62,000 nucleotides of DNA, taken from assembly GCA_009760855.2 (NCBI GenBank), contig WPIO01000030.1, forward strand, positions 835,001 through 897,000, written 5' to 3'. Below the pieces are notes generated by a model. The model made no database searches, was not told the origin of the DNA, and saw nothing but the letters and a program-made list of their open reading frames with translations. The stretch is from Cristatella mucedo (Eukaryota > Bryozoa > Phylactolaemata > Cristatellidae). The position numbers and the translations under genes are program-made. Of this stretch, positions 12,237-22,900 are shown piece after piece (the first letter of the stretch is position 1; each line of letters starts with the position of its first letter).

Positions 12237-12760
12237 TAAGTTATAAAATGGACACTCAGCAAGTGCAAGCACATGGCACCCAGTGTATGGGACTGAGAGA
12301 ATGCTATGAGAAATATGTGGGTTTTTAGGGTGACCTCTCACGCCAGGAATAGCCGACGGCTCTTTTCTGTTTTAGAGGCAGAGAAAGATATACATTCACC
12401 GAAGGTGAAGGGCTAGCTATTCCTACCCACACCATATTATTCACTTGTGCAAATTTTTTTAGGAGTTCAGTTAACAGTCTTGCATGCCGCTGGCATGCAT
12501 TATCCTGGCTAAAAGGCACGGAAGCAGCAAAGCGTTCACTCCTTTTTAGCCCTGTTTGTACTGCCGAACAATCCTTTTTCGAGAGAGGCAAAGTTATGCA
12601 GCGTGAGAAAGATTATCTAGTGCAGAATTACTAGGACGTGCATAACGCCTTTTTAGTCTCGTTCCCAGTGAAGAACAAGTGAGATGCATGCATACCTCAC
12701 ATTTAGCCAGTGAATTACAGCACTAGCATCCTCAGCCGATTGCTTCCTTTTCCGAAGCAT

Positions 12761-14385
12761 TACAGCCCTACGAAGTGGACGCTCATTTCAATGGCTGGAG
12801 CTCCAGAATGAAGTCCCGAAACATGTTGGGAACTCGCCATTTTGTAAACTAAATAATACTTTCAGCCTTTTAAGTAACCATTTGCTGGTAAAGTGGGTCT
12901 TGGAATCGCATTCCAGACAGACGAAGAGTAATTCAATTGGGGCTGTGTTACGTGACTTCTCGTCGGTGGTGAGACTGTTTTTCGTCAACTTTCCGTTCAG
13001 TGTGAAGTGGTCTGGTTTTTGTTAGCTGGACTCAGCTAGGTGCAAATGTAACGTAGTGCATCGACATGCCTGGCTCTACAATGCTTGCGGGACTCGTTGG
13101 ATAATAAGCTAGACAATTTTCTGCAGCGTACTCAAGCGTAAATTAGCTTTCGCTTAGCGTATATAAGATCTAAATATCCGCAAAAAAATGAATGTTTGTT
13201 AAGGACTGTACACTGGAAAACTCCAAGGCCTATGGCAAAGAAGCTTTGGGCGATAAAGACTGCTGTGAGGCGAATTCAATTATCTAGTTTAAGTATTCCC
13301 AGGCTAGGTTCTGTTGGCTGGGACAGGACGGCTGTTATGAAGTAAGGGTCACCAGCTAGGCCGGGGTCTGACCTATGACATGTCCGGTGACAAGGGGTCG
13401 TCGGGGTTCTTGGTTTGGGGAAGTTGGCCGAGTAAGTCTGGGAGGCTCCCGGTCTCGCTAAGTTATGTACCTGGATTCGTGCAGGCGCGCTCCGGCGATG
13501 CGGTCACACACGCAAGGCAACGAGTGCCCAAGGCCCAACTTGAGCTGGATAGCACGCTCGTTGTTTGGCTTGTATATTCCGTGTTCCCCGTGTAGCGTGT
13601 TCGCACCACCCCCCATGTGTTGGCGTCTTTCGGCGGAAGCTCTCGACTGTGGTGGAAGTCGACTCCGAATAGCCAAGCATTTACTCAGCTAGCCGTATCT
13701 TTTACGGCGCACGCTCGTACTCTTGGATTTATAGTCGATACAACGGCGGGACTGCGGAAGCCGATTGACCAACTAACGCGTTTGTCGGTGCATGCTTCGT
13801 CGTCTTGCGCCCCTATAGTGTACTCTGTATGGGACCGCTGTAGACTTGTTTAGTACCCCTGTTTTTTTTGGTGCATGCGATATTATAAAGATGCTTAACC
13901 TGATTATCAGCAAAGCGAGCGACAGCGTGGCCAGAGTGTGGTGGGGCTTGGCGGAAAATAGCCTTTGACCCCCGGAACTCGGCTACAGAAGATCTCGGAC
14001 GAATTACTTGCTACAGTTAAAGCAACCGCCAATGAGATGTGAAGATTTCGGACGAGCAAAACTAGCTCTGCTATGTGAGACTGTTTTAAGAAATTAAGCT
14101 GAATTATGAGCCATTTCTTAAAGTCTGATCATAAACACTGGTAAAAGTGGCCACGAATGCTGACGTATTCGTGACTAACTGAAGTCACCGTAAATAGCCA
14201 CTCCGGGTGCCATGTTGGTGGACAGCCTAAGCGAGAGCCCATTCTCCGTGCTCATGTAGATTGAGCGCTACCGGTCTGCCTGCAGGCTTGAAATGCTAGC
14301 CCACCATTACTACTGGTGACTCGTATTCGTTCTCCGGCGCTACGTAATATATGCTGGCATTAGGAGAAGATTTAGAACTCTTACG
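12761..14385. other. intergenic; GC-richer part at 13,370-13,830, no gene assigned
   Basis: Several short overlapping ORFs occur at 13,380-13,850 on both strands because stops are rarer in GC-rich DNA. None has a recognisable motif. Nothing else seen. Confidence 0.5.
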
Positions 14386-14575
14386 GTGAGTCTGCCTGCT
14401 TGCCTGTCTGTTTTTCAGTCTCTCTATCCTTCTGTCTCACTATCTCTCTTTAAAACCCTCTCTGTGTCTTGTGTCTCTCTGTTTCTCTCCCCCTTTCTCC
14501 CTCTATTTAATTCTGCTTGTCTCTCTCAGTGTGTCTATCTGTCTGTCTATCACTGTCTCACTCTGAATCTCTCTG

Positions 14576-14670
<95 letters not shown>

Positions 14671-14930
14671 CTGTCACACTCTGTGTCTTTCTCTAACTCT
14701 GTTAATCTCTGTCTCCCTGTGTCTCTGTCCGTCTGTGTGTGCGTGTGTCTCTCTTTCTTTCTCTATCTCTCTCTCACATTCTCTCTCTGTGTCACTAGTC
14801 TCTGTCTCTCTCCGCGTCTCTCTCAGCGTCTCTCTCTTTATTTCTCTATCTCTCCCTGTCTCTTTATCTCTTCGTCTCTCTCTCTCTCTTTTCTCCTCTC
14901 TCCTCTCTTTCGTCTGGTTGAGCTAAGGTT
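14386..14930. repeat. pyrimidine-rich (TC)n microsatellite, about 540 bp
   Basis: Pure (TC)n at 14,588-14,666 inside a longer C/T tract with tctgtctc and gtgtgtct variants. The 185-residue ORF over it is only S, L and V from the repeat. Confidence 0.97.
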
Positions 14931-17829
14931 CGCGATGCTCTAGAGACTCAATGCATTGGCTAACACCGCAGTCCCAGACCATTTGCAGCTCCCACGTTTC
15001 ATCGGATGGTTTAGAGAGTGTGCAATAAATCTGTGCATGAATACAGGGGGCATGATGCCTTGACAAGCAGGTTCCAATGCCTTCCACTCCTGACTCATGC
15101 TTTTAATTCACTATCGCCGTGAACTTGCTTCAAAGTTGGGAACAAAAACGTCGATGCCTTTGTCGGCTGGTCTCAAAGATTCCATGACTTGCCTCTTACC
15201 TGTCAGCGGCCCGTTCGTCCGAAAGCGATTGTTGCTGCTGAATGAGGTATACGTGAGCCACGTGGCCGTGATTCACAAATCGCTAGAACTGTATCGCTGA
15301 AGTTTTCCTGGTAAACGAACTCGGCGACCTGCCGCCAATAATCTTACATCGAAGATATTCCACACTGCAAAGCATTCTTGCTCCTCCGGCGTATATCTAC
15401 CGTGGGAGCTGCTGGCTAAACGCTGACTTCTCAACGCCCAGCTACGTTTAGGCTCAAGCTTCCCCAAGACTTGAAAGACCCCCAACGCTTTGTATGGCCG
15501 TTGTTAAGGAAATATTAGGAGAACCTTTTGCTATATAGCCAGCAGCACAGAAGACTCGTGCTAGCGACGATGTCTATGTTATTTAAATACGCTTACCAGC
15601 TGCTAAAAACTAGTTACTTATTTAACTGGTGTAACGCATCAATCAGAATACTGAAAACATCACCTAAAGGCGTGTACTCAAGTGCCAGAGAAAGTGGGCT
15701 GGCTTTTAGTTCGCTCGTCAAGCCGATGAAATTGGAAGAGGCTCGTTTCGTCAGCCCCAAGACTGCTTCTCCCAAGTGCAATCTTGCGGGTGATACTGCG
15801 GTTGCTGCCGCGGCTGGCAATCTTTTCTGGTCGGACGACGGGCTCGTTGCTACGCTAGGCTACATAACTATTCTTCCCTTTTAAACAGGCTTTTTCGTCT
15901 TTAAAGCGTACGGCCGCTACGGCAAACACTTTGGGTGCAACGCCAATCCTCATTGGTTTCATATTGGTTAGCACTAGCCAAACCAAATGGTAGTTCGAAA
16001 GTTGATATGCAGCGCCCCTTTTAAATTTCTCTGGATTTAGGTGTGCATTAGATGCCATCTGTATCGGAAAATAGTTGTCTTTTGCCGCCACTGATGCCGC
16101 CTTTCCTATCCTGGTATAGTGCATGCGATGCCACTTTGCCTGCAGCAGGGCCACGTCCGGCATCGCAAATTGTTCTTGCTCGTGGCCGATTGTTGGAGGA
16201 CGAGTATTTTTCTGGTATGAACCTGCTCCTTTTTCATCGAAGGCCGCCTCCGTAAACATGTCGGTTACCACGCCAGCCATCGTAAATTTCATATAAGTTG
16301 GCAAAAAAGTGATGCTGCGAATGCAAGTAACAGGCATTGAATAAATGTAATCACATCGGAAAGCTTCGATTTTAAGATCGGCGTGATTATTGATTAGCAA
16401 TAGGGTCTAAAAGGTGTGTGTGGTAGTGTTTAATTTGCTTCGAGCTCCTTAGAGCCCCGAGCTCGAAAGCACCAAAATTGTATGCCTGCATCATCCTTCC
16501 GCCCTCGAAGTGTTCTTGTGGCTCCAGCGGCGGAGGATAAAGCCAAGTCTCGTGGAGTTGCAACCGTGGACGTAAGCATACAACGGTCTCAACATTTATT
16601 CGTCTTGAGGCACACAGAAGCATTTTCACGGCTCGAGAGCACAGCTGTCAACGAGGGATGCGTCCTAATAAAAAATACCAAAATACCGCTGAGTCCGGGA
16701 ATATCCCTGAGTTGGGTAATATCCCTGGGTCAGATAGTGACTGGGAGCCAGCCAATAGACTCTAAATTAGCGGCAGGCGCTGAGATGCATAATTGCCTAA
16801 ACTTGGGCAGCCGGTGAGGCGTTCTCGCCAATTACAAAGCAGCTATTTATTAAGTCATCTAGAGTATTAGCACGTATACCGCCTACAGTCTGCTTAGCCG
16901 TAGACTCGTTTCGATTGAACTACCTAGGCCATTAGAAATAAGTCGTCCACAAACAAATCTATATTAAACATGCATGCATCATAGCCGTCATGACATAAGC
17001 TGTGTTACCTACGGTGAGTGATTTTCTAAAACAACTGCAAGGTAGATATCATTTCCATAGCAGTCCATAACCATTGACTATCTGACAGGCGGGCTCTGGC
17101 TCAAAGCATTCGATGACAATGACATGTAGACATACTTTCCTTTTTGCAGACCTCTAACAGAAATATTTTTGTTACAAATCTTTTTCCATATGCCGCTGAG
17201 TTAGCGTCTAGGATAAGATCTTGGACATTAAAGACAAATGAGTGCCTTACTCTTGAGAAAGCAAAGGCAGCCGGCAATGATACGTAAGTATCAAGTGCAT
17301 ACTGGTCTCAGTTGTCGTCCTCTTTAAAAGCAGTGGATTGTATTATCATTGGCCTATCATACAGTTCTAGTTTTCTTCTCGTAGGCACTAGGCAGCCCGG
17401 CAGATTCGTGCTTACCGATGCCACAATCAGCGTGAGACTCTAACTGAAAAAGCGTCCAAGGATCTAATAAGGTAGGTACTCGCTCATGCAGCCCAAGGGT
17501 GCTCTTGGAAGTGGACAGATATTGGTAAGCTGAGCACCTGTGAGTTGGGCAGACAATGATGCGTTTTCCTTTGCTACATTTTTCTTGGCTAATTTCCGAG
17601 TGCATACGCGACTTTCATGACCTTAATAATTGTGAATACTTCTCATTTGCAAAGATGCTTGAAGTCTCCGAATTTCACGGCGAAACGAAATGATACCATG
17701 CAAGGCCAGCAAATCAGCAATTCAAGTGTCTTAAAAGTAGGTCTAAATAGACATGAGTTTTTATCTGGTCAATCGATGATGATATTCGCCAAAAGGTTTC
17801 AAAGCCCTTAGGCCAGCGGTCGTCACTTC
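14931..17829. other. intergenic, no recognised feature except an unexplained ORF
   Basis: Minus-strand ORF 15,855-16,400 (181 residues) is the longest non-repetitive ORF here. It has no recognisable domain, signal peptide or membrane segment, and no splice-consistent neighbours. A run this long can occur by chance in 62 kb. The part from about 17,160 may hold the decayed front of the LINE that follows. Confidence 0.4.
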
Positions 17830-18775
17830 ATTTGTTGACTAAATTTGCTGCTATGGTGCTTTGTAAGGGATTCGTGTACTACACACCAAAAGACAGCTCA
17901 GCCAGCATATCGCCTGTTGAATCTGCACGAAACCTAGGTGTCATTTTCCAGAGTGACATTTTGTTAGACGACCGAATCAGCTCCTCAATCAAGTCTGCCT
18001 ACTTGCAGATACATAACATCGCTAAAATTAGGGATTTTTAGACAGGCATACCACATCTAGGTTGGTCCATGCATCTGTGACACTCCGTCATGACTTCTGA
18101 AACTCACTGCTTGCCGGTATACCGGGATGTGAAATCAGGCGCCTATAGCTGCTGTACAACTCTACAGCTGGATTGTCTGTCGTAAGCATCGCAGTTGGGA
18201 CATGACACCATTTCTCGCCGACCTATACTAGCTCCCAGCCGAGCAACGCATCGACTCCCAAGATTCGTCCCTCACTTTTGGTTCCCCTAATTATTTGGTT
18301 GTAGCCTATCTATCAGATCTACTGCCCCACCAGACTAAGCCTTGGATCACTCGCTTTTCGGAATCTCACTGTTTACCTATACCTTATACCAACCTATGAC
18401 CCTTTGCTGACCAAGCCTCTAATTCGAAAGCTTCCGAAGCTTAGAACGCACTCCCAACATCCGTCACGACTTTCCTGACTTTAGCACATTTAAAAACAGC
18501 TAAGAAAAACTCACCTTTTGATGACAGCAATTAGTGAGTCCCTGTGATTCGTCATTTATGTGCTAACTCGTGCTGACACTGCTGCATACTAGTACTAACC
18601 ACACTTGTATTCTGACCCTGGGCCTGGTACACCTAATTATGTGATTCTTGTTTACTGAGCATGCTACTTCTAACCACTAAGTCATGCTTCCTTTGCAGCA
18701 TATGTAAAGCGATTAGAAAGAGATTAAGATATCTGAAGGCACTTTATCAAGTGTTATTATTATATTTATTATTCA
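17830..18775 (+). mobile_element. non-LTR retrotransposon C-terminus and 3' end (L2/Rex1-like)
   Basis: 17,930-18,041 encodes 'ARNLGVIFQSDILLDDRI' and 'IHNIAKIRDF', family hallmarks. Further on are 'PAEQRIDSQD' (PVEQRIDFKI), 'YLSDLLPHQTKPW' and 'ALPTSVTTFLTLAHLKTA', in drifting frames. The 3' tail at about 18,700-18,775 reads 'catatgtaaagcgatta' and ends in 'gtgttattattat'. This tail resembles the tail of SINE-A. Truncated and dead. Confidence 0.85.
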
Positions 18776-19558
18776 CTCGTCAGATCATAGCAATAGTAAA
18801 CCTGAACGATTTAGAATACGATGATCAAGTCTCAATACTCAAGTCGAGCAATTGGACTTAGATGATTCGAAGTCTTTTGTCTTAGAAGTGAACAGCTTAT
18901 TCACACAAAAATTGACCTTCAGTAATCGGACGTTGATCCTCTAATGTCTAATAACACAATTCCCGATCCTCATGCTGGCAATTCTTTTTTATCACTGTGA
19001 TAGCACCAGATATCGTAAGATGCATTTCTTGCTTGAGGATGAAATTCGTAGCAGCCTGGATGGATCTCTCAGCTAAGTCTGGGCTTGCATGGGATGGAAA
19101 AGTGGTGGACGTGAACCGGGGCACTCGAGTAATAGAACTACAATTAAAAAATAACCGGAGATCGCGTGAATTAATATCTCAGCTCCGATTCAATTGCATG
19201 CACTATCTTAAGTACAAGTCACCAAGAATCGCTATCGCAGCAAGGGTTCAATTCCATTCGTGGAAGTAAATACTACACGGAACACTATGATACAATTTTA
19301 CACCTACCAAGTTCTAGTAACTTAAAATGAGTACTGCAAACAAAGTCCTTTCTTTCAAGAAAATTGTATGCATTACAAAAACCTCCGACAATGCTGTATG
19401 AAACTGGCCAGTCTATTAATTGCCCTGCTACTTATCTCAAGCTAGCTGGGTCTCCAATATATTTACGTACAATGCACGTCCATGTCACAATCAATGCGAA
19501 CAAACCAGAATCATAAGCACAGTGCTGCCTTTTAGTTGCAAAAAAAATAAAGCGGTAC
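18776..19558. other. intergenic region downstream of the zinc-finger gene
   Basis: No motif recognised. On the minus strand this would hold the 3' UTR and cleavage site of the gene ending at 19,559. An 'aataaag' on the plus strand near 19,545 is on the wrong strand. I could not pick a poly(A) signal with confidence. Confidence 0.4.
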
Positions 19559-19939
19559 CTAGCAACTTCCATCCTCATCAGTACTTTCACAATCCTTTCC
19601 GCACATGCTAGTTAAATGCTGCAGCTCGTGGTTGTGGTGTTTATCTGCCGATTGAAATTTTCGATAACAATACTGACAAACAAGTTCCTTTGTCGTATCG
19701 GGTGCCATTTCAGCTGCAGAATGATTGCAATCTTTACCATCACCGAGAGAGTTAGTTCCGACAGTTTTTTGAAATTCAGATATGTCAATAAACTCCGGTT
19801 CCACAACCAATGTTTCGTCCATGCTTAAGCCATCACCACTACGATCGCCATCACTGTCTTGAACTCGAGGTTTTACAGCACCGTCATCTCCAATAGATGG
19901 CATGAAATGCAGTCGAATGTGTCGCTTCAGGTTGCTTGC
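19559..19939 (-). CDS. zinc-finger gene exon 15 (last exon)
   Basis: 381 nt, acceptor 'ccgttttcttgtag', phase 0. It begins 'ASNLKRHIRLH', completing the exon 14 finger with exact spacing. An acidic linker leads to the last finger 'CQYCYRKFQSADKHHNH' + 'ELQH', and the ORF ends at 19,559 after a short acidic tail. Confidence 0.9.
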   Translation of the reverse strand, partial: ASNLKRHIRLHFMPSIGDDGAVKPRVQDSDGDRSGDGLSMDETLVVEPEFIDISEFQKTVGTNSLGDGKDCNHSAAEMAPDTTKELVCQYCYRKFQSADKHHNHELQHLTSMCGKDCESTDEDGSC

Positions 19940-22900
19940 CTACAAGAAAACGGTCACATCAAATTTAGCACCGTGCGACTTCTTGCACAGTTTTAGTTTC
20001 ACAAAAATTAGTAAGCATTCTTTGAGCTCTACTTGTCAGTTGTTGGAAGCGGAAATATGGTTTGGAATGTATCGCACTAAGACAATGGATACTTGTCCAA
20101 GTTGAGAAGATCGTGCGTAATCCTGTTAAACCTCTATGAGCATAACCTTGATCTATGCATATAGATGAAACGGTGATGCCATCTAAGCAACACAAACGAT
20201 TCAACTAAGACCTTTTTTTGAGCCCCGAGAGTCCTTTGCCCCTTGCACCAATGAAATTGGACAGGTACCTGAAATTTAATCGTTTGCCGGTGACTGATGT
20301 GTCTTCGTTGGACGTGGTCCTGTTATTGTTAGTCCAGTTTCCGATGCACTACTTATCTAGTACGACCGTAGATATTTGTTGTGGTTGCATGGTATTCATT
20401 CCTAATAATATCTAATACGTGTCTTCTCAAGGAATCGCAAGTTAGTTATCAACCGGAAATTACATGCCGGGATAACAAACAGGGATGCCGGCACCCTAAT
20501 GGCAACTGTAGTTTCATTGCAAACAGGAACGGGCGAGCTGCACTAAAAGAGAGAGAACATCATGAGGGGAAGCGAGCGGCAATTGTACCTACAATAGCAA
20601 CTATAATGACAACTGTATCTACATCATCTCCAGCTACAACTGCTTTCTTTCGCAAATATAGCAGTAATAGATCTAGTGGAAAACTTAGTGGCCCATTTAC
20701 ACTTGACCAGGCAAATGCCAGCTCACTGCCTAATAAATGCAGTTAATTGCACATTAACCACCAGATACTTTTATTAGGATGTAACCATCCATTTCTTTGT
20801 CGGTGACACCTGACTGAAGTCAGAAAGTGGCTCGGATATCACTGATGCTACCTTAAAATTAGTATCATTTATATCTATATATTTTTATCATTTTTATCAT
20901 TTTTATTTGCATCATTTGTATCGTTTTTCCCTACTCAAGAGTCGGTGAGACCTGGTAGTAGAATGGGCATCAATCCCTCATTTCATCTCATTTTAATCTT
21001 TCTGTGATCTCAATCAATAATTTTAGAACTTCTATTTTTCTTTCAAGCTAGTATTAAGTTGAGCTGGTGGCTGAACTTTCTTTCAGCTATGCTCCAAAAA
21101 ATATCTCCGAGTTATAGGTGGTTTGGAAATTCTTTTGATAGCCAATCAGATCTAACAAGTTTCAAAACATGGTTTTGCCGTTTGAATCTTTCTGCGTCAG
21201 TTCAATCCCTGGCATATGTAACAAGCCACATCACTAACATGAATTTTCTCGGCCGAGTGTACATAGTCCTTAAACCTGGGGAGAAATACTACTGACTGGA
21301 ATGTTGTACAACCGATTGAGTTTCCAATGTTTTTCTTTCTTCGGCGAGCTTGAACTTGTCGGGTGAAGCAATCGACATGCTACTGCCATGGCAGCATGCA
21401 GAAATATCCATGGTGTCTAAGCTACTTGCGATGTGTTCTGTATTTATGGTTTAACAAATTTGGCTGGTAGAAGGATTTGTAACTTTTATTTAGGGTTTCA
21501 GTGAGGTTTCGAAACTCGTTACAAATAGCTAATGAAGATGCTACGTTGGGCGATTAGATATGAGCTTAAAGCACTTGAAATCAGCATAACTGTTAGCACA
21601 AGATCACACATTAATGTCTACCTTGCTGACACTGTAATCACAGTAATGGCACTTTAACGCACTTTTGATGTTGTGAAACTTAAGATGACTCATTAGACGC
21701 TCTTTCCTGTAAGTGGTAAATGGACACCACTCGCATCTAAAAAGCAAGACCAAACAGGAATAGAATGATGCGAGCACTCTTCCGGACATAGAGAATAATC
21801 GGGTCAAATTGATACCGACGACGTACATTGCAGCAGGCTAATCATTCATTAGTGGTTTAAGTACTTGCCTATAAAGCTTCTTCTTGGATGAATCAACAAA
21901 CTTAATGGGTGCGACACAGTTGACAGGTCTATTCTCGTAAAAGTCTGTGGGATTATCAGGCTTCTGGCCCTTTACCAGACTTGGATATGGAAACAAGTGC
22001 AACTGCTCATGAAGTTCAAGAAAATTGAAAACTGGCACACTGTAGTCACAGTATGCACAGAAAAATCTGAAAGGTAAACGGCTGCCAACATCAAGCTTTT
22101 ACAATAGTAACAAAACAGAAGGTAATTATTTAATAAAAGCACATTCAGTAGTTTCGTTCCAGCAAAAGATCAAAAAGCCCAAAAAACTACCAATTCCGAA
22201 CAGCTGCTTACTTCTGGCGACTGCCGTGCATGCTCATGTGCCGCTCGAAGTGTTCCATCCTCGAATCAGCATAAGGACACTTCTCGCACTGGTACTGCTT
22301 AATGTTATCGGAAGAAGGCTCTAAGACGTGCTCACCACTCGTACAATTGTACTTCACAGTAAAACCATCCTCTGTAGAACAACCACTAGCACATTGCAGT
22401 AAGGCCAACCAGCAAGAATGCAGCACAAAGCCCGAGGTAAGCACTCAGCAATACATACCAGAGGACAAAGGTTCAGCCCCCTCACTAGCTCGTGCTGTCA
22501 ATCCATCCATCTCTTCGACCTGATCATCAGTCATGATAACATCAATGAAACCCTGAGATGTCAACAAAACCCAATACAATAATTACTGAGGTGTGTTTAC
22601 CTACCTTCCAACATTAAGTTGTGACGTGTCAAGCTATTAATTAAAGAGGTTTGTCTACAGAAACAAATCAAACAATGACTTGTAAAGCATGGTAAAGAAT
22701 CCTAGATTTGTAACGTACCGCAAGACACGAGGGGCCAATGGCATTCATAAACTGTAAGCCTCGGTCTTAGGTGTCGAAGTGTTTGCAGTGTCTGACTTTT
22801 TTCTCTTGTGGCTCATATGCATGACTCTACTCACAACAAGGGTCACATTATCGATCAATAATTCTACCACGACCTAATTCTGCACGGCTCAACTCAAGCA

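Larger units (their letters stand above)
7700..12760 (-). repeat. block A0: diverged third copy of DNA found upstream of the zinc-finger gene
   Basis: Collinear with block A1. 7,720-8,460 matches 33,890-34,560 ('ttagagaatattcgttac', 'gttggggtgaaggt', 'cctttgattggctgtt'). 8,660-10,440 matches 35,880-37,255 ('agcggtttagcaacatcagc', 'aacctcgtgctg', 'gtgccgaaccgaccagag'). 12,240-12,740 matches 37,320-37,750 ('gggtttttagggt', 'cccacaccata', 'tactaggac'). The segment equivalent to 34,580-35,860 is missing. A LINE is inserted at 10,440-12,236. Divergence is clearly higher than between A1 and A2. No intact ORF is conserved across all three copies. Confidence 0.75.

Noticed and set aside
14386-14943. 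185-residue ORF, the longest in the window
   Set aside because: It is a translation of the (TC)n/(TGTC)n microsatellite, only Ser/Leu/Val-rich low complexity.
15855-16400. 181-residue minus-strand ORF as a possible gene
   Set aside because: No motif, no homology I can recognise, no consistent splice partner. An ORF this long is expected about once by chance in DNA of this size and composition.
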